From an uncultured Neomegalonema sp. (GTDB lineage Bacteria > Pseudomonadota > Alphaproteobacteria > Rhodobacterales > Rhodobacteraceae), in the NCBI GenBank assembly GCA_937990185.1, contig CALKBI010000021.1, positions 1 through 64,000 of the forward strand: a DNA stretch of 64,000 nt, in the 5' to 3' direction. The notes under the pieces are model-generated. The model ran no database searches. It saw only the letters and a list, made by a program, of their open reading frames with translations, and was not told where the DNA came from. Below are positions 61,409-64,000 of the stretch, in pieces (positions within the stretch are counted from its first letter, which is position 1; each line of letters starts with the position of its first letter). The position numbers and the translations under genes are program-made.

Positions 61409-61717
61409 CTAAATTCCCTCAACTGCCTCAAAAGTCTCCAAAATGGGGGCTTCTTGATAAACAACACGGTGATTGCCCGCGCCCTTGTGGGATGCCCTAA
61501 AAGCATCAGATCGCGTCCAATCTAAAAATGCGCCTTTGTCCCGCCACATCGAGTGGGACACATAGAGCGTATGATCTTCACCCTCATCCCCTTTCAGCAT
61601 CTTGAAAGACTCAAAGCCCGGAACTTCGCCAAGTTTGGAATCCCGACTGCGCCAAATTTCTTCAAATTGTGCCTCTTGTCCCTTCACAACTTTAAAGCGG
61701 TTCATGGCAATAAACAT
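61409..61717 (-). CDS. IsdG/HmoB-type heme-degrading monooxygenase
   Basis: A 102-residue ABM-fold protein. Asn6 (FIAMNRFKV), Trp67 (AFLDWTRSD) and His77 (AFRASHKGA) occupy the same positions as the catalytic Asn-Trp-His triad of IsdG/IsdI-type heme monooxygenases. These enzymes degrade heme to release iron. HmuQ/HmuD-like members occur in alphaproteobacteria. No heme transporter is next to it, so the role is inferred from the triad only. A quinone-type ABM monooxygenase is the alternative. Confidence 0.75.
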   Translation of the reverse strand: MFIAMNRFKVVKGQEAQFEEIWRSRDSKLGEVPGFESFKMLKGDEGEDHTLYVSHSMWRDKGAFLDWTRSDAFRASHKGAGNHRVVYQEAPILETFEAVEGI

Positions 61718-61869
61718 CGTTTCTCCTTACGTCGTTTTCCCACGACTTCTATGGCGCAACACTTGCTTCGCGAAAGGTCACAGTCACGCGAGGTTATCGC
61801 CTAAGACCATCTGCTCGTGATAGCAGTTTCTATACTCATCGTGATGCCCGTCTTATCAAGGATAGCTGA

Positions 61870-62859
61870 ATGAAGCGCGTTTCATTGTTTACGATTGCCG
61901 CTACAGGCATCTTTCTCGCTGCTTTTGGCGTGAATGCAGAATCCAACACCGGCTATAGCTCTGAAGAATCAGGTAAAATTTGCACTGCGGAAAACGCGCC
62001 TGCACCGCAAATCCGGGCAAGTTCATTCTCGGCAATCTCAATACCAGACACGCTTCCGGCATCACGGGCAATTAAAGTCGCAGATCTGAGCGATGAAGAA
62101 TTCGCCAGACGTCAGCGCGAATTTGAAGCGAGATTTCCCGGTGCGCCGTCTCTTGACGACACATCATCGGCATCGGCAGCCCCCCAATACGAGGAACGCA
62201 GCCTCACGAATGTTTTCCCGTATTCTGAATCGGCAACAGGACTTTCACCAAGTGGTAAGTTAGCGCTTTACCACATCGGTGTCGGTGTTGTTGGTGCGGA
62301 TTTGATCACGCACCCTCAGTCTGTGGGCCTGCCCACAACCCTCGAATATAATATTCCGCACTTACCCCAAGAAGAACCGCTTTGGTGCTGGGCAGCGGCG
62401 GCTCAACAAGCCATTGGGTGGGTCAACAAAGGCTATGCACCAACACAATGCGCTATTGTCGCGCTTGCCCACGGCTTGGATGTAAAGACTTGCTGCGGTG
62501 ATAGGGAAGGTATCTGCGCCAGAACGGGAGAAATACCAGCCATTGGTCGTCTGGTGAGCTTATTCGGTGGCCAAGCCTATGAGTTGGCGACCGTACCGCG
62601 CGATCCAAGGCTGATTTATAATATTGTCGAAAAAGGCCAAACTCTGCTCATTCGCCTCCGCCCTGCTCCGCATGATGAAGCTGCAGGCATCAGACATATG
62701 ATTGTTGTGCGCGGAATTGAGTGGACAACACTTCCTAACCAGCAGCTTGGAGCGAACCTTCTTTACAATGATCCACTTGGTTCCGGGATACGATCCGTGA
62801 GCTTTGACACAATCGTTGGTTTCTTTGAGCAAGCCTTGGTCGTGCGGCGCAACGGGTAA
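61870..62859 (+). CDS. secreted papain-like cysteine protease (C39/C70-like)
   Basis: A 329-residue protein with a signal peptide (MKRVSLFTIAATGIFLAAFGVNA), a variable region to about residue 155, and a C-terminal papain-like domain. The catalytic Cys173 is in PLWCWAAAAQQAIGW, His276 in GIRHMIVVRGIEW, and Asn300-Asp301 in LLYNDPLGSG. Three further cysteines (TCCGDREGIC) could form disulfides in the periplasm. The WCWAA motif is shared with the AvrRpt2-like and papain-like (C39-like) groups. Substrate unknown. Confidence 0.78.
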   Translation: MKRVSLFTIAATGIFLAAFGVNAESNTGYSSEESGKICTAENAPAPQIRASSFSAISIPDTLPASRAIKVADLSDEEFARRQREFEARFPGAPSLDDTSSASAAPQYEERSLTNVFPYSESATGLSPSGKLALYHIGVGVVGADLITHPQSVGLPTTLEYNIPHLPQEEPLWCWAAAAQQAIGWVNKGYAPTQCAIVALAHGLDVKTCCGDREGICARTGEIPAIGRLVSLFGGQAYELATVPRDPRLIYNIVEKGQTLLIRLRPAPHDEAAGIRHMIVVRGIEWTTLPNQQLGANLLYNDPLGSGIRSVSFDTIVGFFEQALVVRRNG

Positions 62860-62884
62860 CAAGCTGCGTTAGTCACAAGTAAAC

Positions 62885-62909
62885 CTGCGTTAATTGACAA
62901 TTAACGCAG
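62885..62909. terminator. perfect 11-base-arm hairpin after the protease gene
   Basis: CTGCGTTAATT (62885-62895) and AATTAACGCAG (62899-62909) form a perfect stem with a 3-base loop. No T-run follows directly (the next bases are AATCCTTATTTT), so it may be a terminator of modest strength or an operator before the helicase gene. Confidence 0.4.
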
Positions 62910-63011
62910 AATCCTTATTTTGCGTTGCAAGAAACGGGTTGTATCCATACAGCCCCTTTTGAGAATGCAGGCATTAGTTCTACAATCTCATGCAACCCTT
63001 TGAAGGTATTA

Positions 63012-64000
63012 ATGACTTTTAGCGATCTAAACCTCGATCCGAAGGTACTTAAAGCAATTGCCGAAACCGGCTATACTGAACCCACCCCGATACAAGCAGA
63101 AGGTATTCCGCCTGCACTCGAGGGAAAAGACGTATTAGGGATCGCTCAGACTGGAACGGGCAAAACCGCTGCTTTCTCCATTCCAATGATCAACCGCCTG
63201 ATCAAAGGCCGGGCGCGGGCGCGTATGCCACGTACTCTCGTTCTCGCACCAACGCGAGAATTGGCTGCACAAGTCGCTGAAAACTTTGAGACATATTCGA
63301 AACACGTAAAGCTCTCGATGGCCTTGCTGATCGGAGGTGTCTCTTTCAAAGAACAAGACCAAAAGATTGATCGCGGCGTCGATGTCTTAATCGCGACACC
63401 GGGACGGCTGTTAGATCACGTTGAGCGCGGAAAACTAATGCTTTCGGGTATCGAAATTATGGTTGTCGATGAAGCCGACCGTATGCTTGATATGGGTTTC
63501 ATCCCTGATATTGAACGCATTTTCAAGATGACGCCTTTCACGCGCCAGACACTGTTCTTCTCGGCAACGATGCCTCCCGAGATCACACGCCTGACGCAAG
63601 AATTCTTGTCGAACCCGACCCGCATTGAAGTTGCCCGCGCATCCTCTGCCAGCGAAAACATCACTCAAGCCCTTGTTTCCATTGGCTCAGGACGCAAAGA
63701 CGGCCTTGCAAAAGCAAAACGTGACGGATTACGCGCGATCCTCGGTGATGAGGGCGAAAGTGTCACGAATGCAATCATCTTCTGTAATCGCAAGCGCGAT
63801 ATCGGGGTGTTGGAAAAGTCCCTAAAAAAGCATGGATTTTCCGTAGGATCTCTGCATGGCGATCTCGATCAACGCGTGCGAATGGCGACACTCGACGATT
63901 TCAGGGAAAACCGGATAACTCTTCTTGTTGCGTCCGACGTCGCTGCTCGCGGGTTGGATATCCCCGCTGTGAGCCATGTCTTTAATTTTGACGTTCCAAC
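63012..64000 (+). CDS. rhlE: DEAD-box RNA helicase (RhlE-like), 3' end outside window
   Basis: About 329 residues to the window edge without a stop. Q motif FSDLNLDPKVLKAIAETGYTEPTPIQAEGIP, motif I AQTGTGKTAAFSIP, Ia PTRELAAQ, II VVDEADRMLDMGF, III FSATMP, IV IIFCNRKRDI, V LLVASDVAARGLDIP. RNA-unwinding ATPase of the RhlE type. AAGG lies a few bases before the ATG. The 5' leader holds a GGGTTGTAT/ATACAGCCC hairpin (62936-62955), as in cold-regulated helicase leaders, which is inference. Confidence 0.9.
   Translation, partial: MTFSDLNLDPKVLKAIAETGYTEPTPIQAEGIPPALEGKDVLGIAQTGTGKTAAFSIPMINRLIKGRARARMPRTLVLAPTRELAAQVAENFETYSKHVKLSMALLIGGVSFKEQDQKIDRGVDVLIATPGRLLDHVERGKLMLSGIEIMVVDEADRMLDMGFIPDIERIFKMTPFTRQTLFFSATMPPEITRLTQEFLSNPTRIEVARASSASENITQALVSIGSGRKDGLAKAKRDGLRAILGDEGESVTNAIIFCNRKRDIGVLEKSLKKHGFSVGSLHGDLDQRVRMATLDDFRENRITLLVASDVAARGLDIPAVSHVFNFDVP

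Overview
The window looks like a chromosomal segment of an aerobic anoxygenic phototrophic alphaproteobacterium. It carries one arm of a bacteriochlorophyll photosynthesis gene cluster, roughly positions 9408-31632. The gene order is aerR-ppsR-bchG-(pucC-like)-bchP-idi on one strand, with bchFNBHLM-lhaA-puhABC-(small gene)-acsF-puhE-hemA divergent to it. This order, and the leuA-mreBCD-mrdA-rodA block further on, resemble Rhodobacterales. That placement is an inference from gene order and family recognition, not from a search. Base composition is moderate (near 50% GC by eye). No insertion sequence, phage gene or CRISPR array was seen.

Layout. 1-6634: a catabolic operon on the minus strand (TctC-TctB-TctA carboxylate transporter, a decarboxylating dehydrogenase, an Asp/Glu-racemase-fold enzyme, and the start of a four-carbon acid sugar kinase) with a divergent GntR regulator; it is probably for a C4 hydroxy- or sugar acid. 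6635-7291: a non-coding stretch, a bidirectional terminator and tRNA-Leu(GAG). 7387-9291: an acyl-CoA synthetase. 9408-25062: photosynthesis genes on the minus strand, nearly all overlapping or a few bases apart, covering chlorophyllide synthesis, reaction-centre H subunit and assembly factors, the oxygen-dependent cyclase and 5-aminolevulinate synthase. 25063-25328: the divergent control region, with two TGT-N12-ACA sites of the PpsR/CrtJ type. 25329-31632: the antirepressor and repressor genes, then chlorophyll esterification, phytyl reduction and IPP isomerase.

31719-47004 is mixed: an ectoine hydrolase, a candidate small RNA with its own promoter and terminator, a BASS-type transporter, MepA, a phytase-like secreted protein, a large DUF2339 membrane protein behind a twin-palindrome promoter, methylsuccinyl-CoA dehydrogenase (ethylmalonyl-CoA pathway), a dihydropyrimidinase, a GMC oxidoreductase, a GNAT acetyltransferase and MutL. 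47413-55133: a leucine-rich leader peptide and hairpin ahead of leuA, then the rod-shape and septation-independent wall synthesis operon mreB-mreC-mreD-mrdA-rodA with a TusA-like gene coupled to it. 55130-64000: ChaN and YkgJ-type proteins, an RraA-like/iron alcohol dehydrogenase pair, release factor 3, a small membrane protein, a RidA-like protein, an IsdG-type heme monooxygenase, a secreted papain-like protease and the start of a DEAD-box helicase.

The strongest non-coding signals are the leucine attenuator (47413-47546), the twin TGAAC-N3-GTTCA operators on a promoter (36333-36381), three PpsR-type sites (25119, 25296, 27713) and the candidate small RNA (33077-33215). Genes for carotenoids, bchCXYZ, bchID and the puf operon are absent although non-photosynthetic genes flank the cluster on both sides, so the cluster is probably split in this genome.
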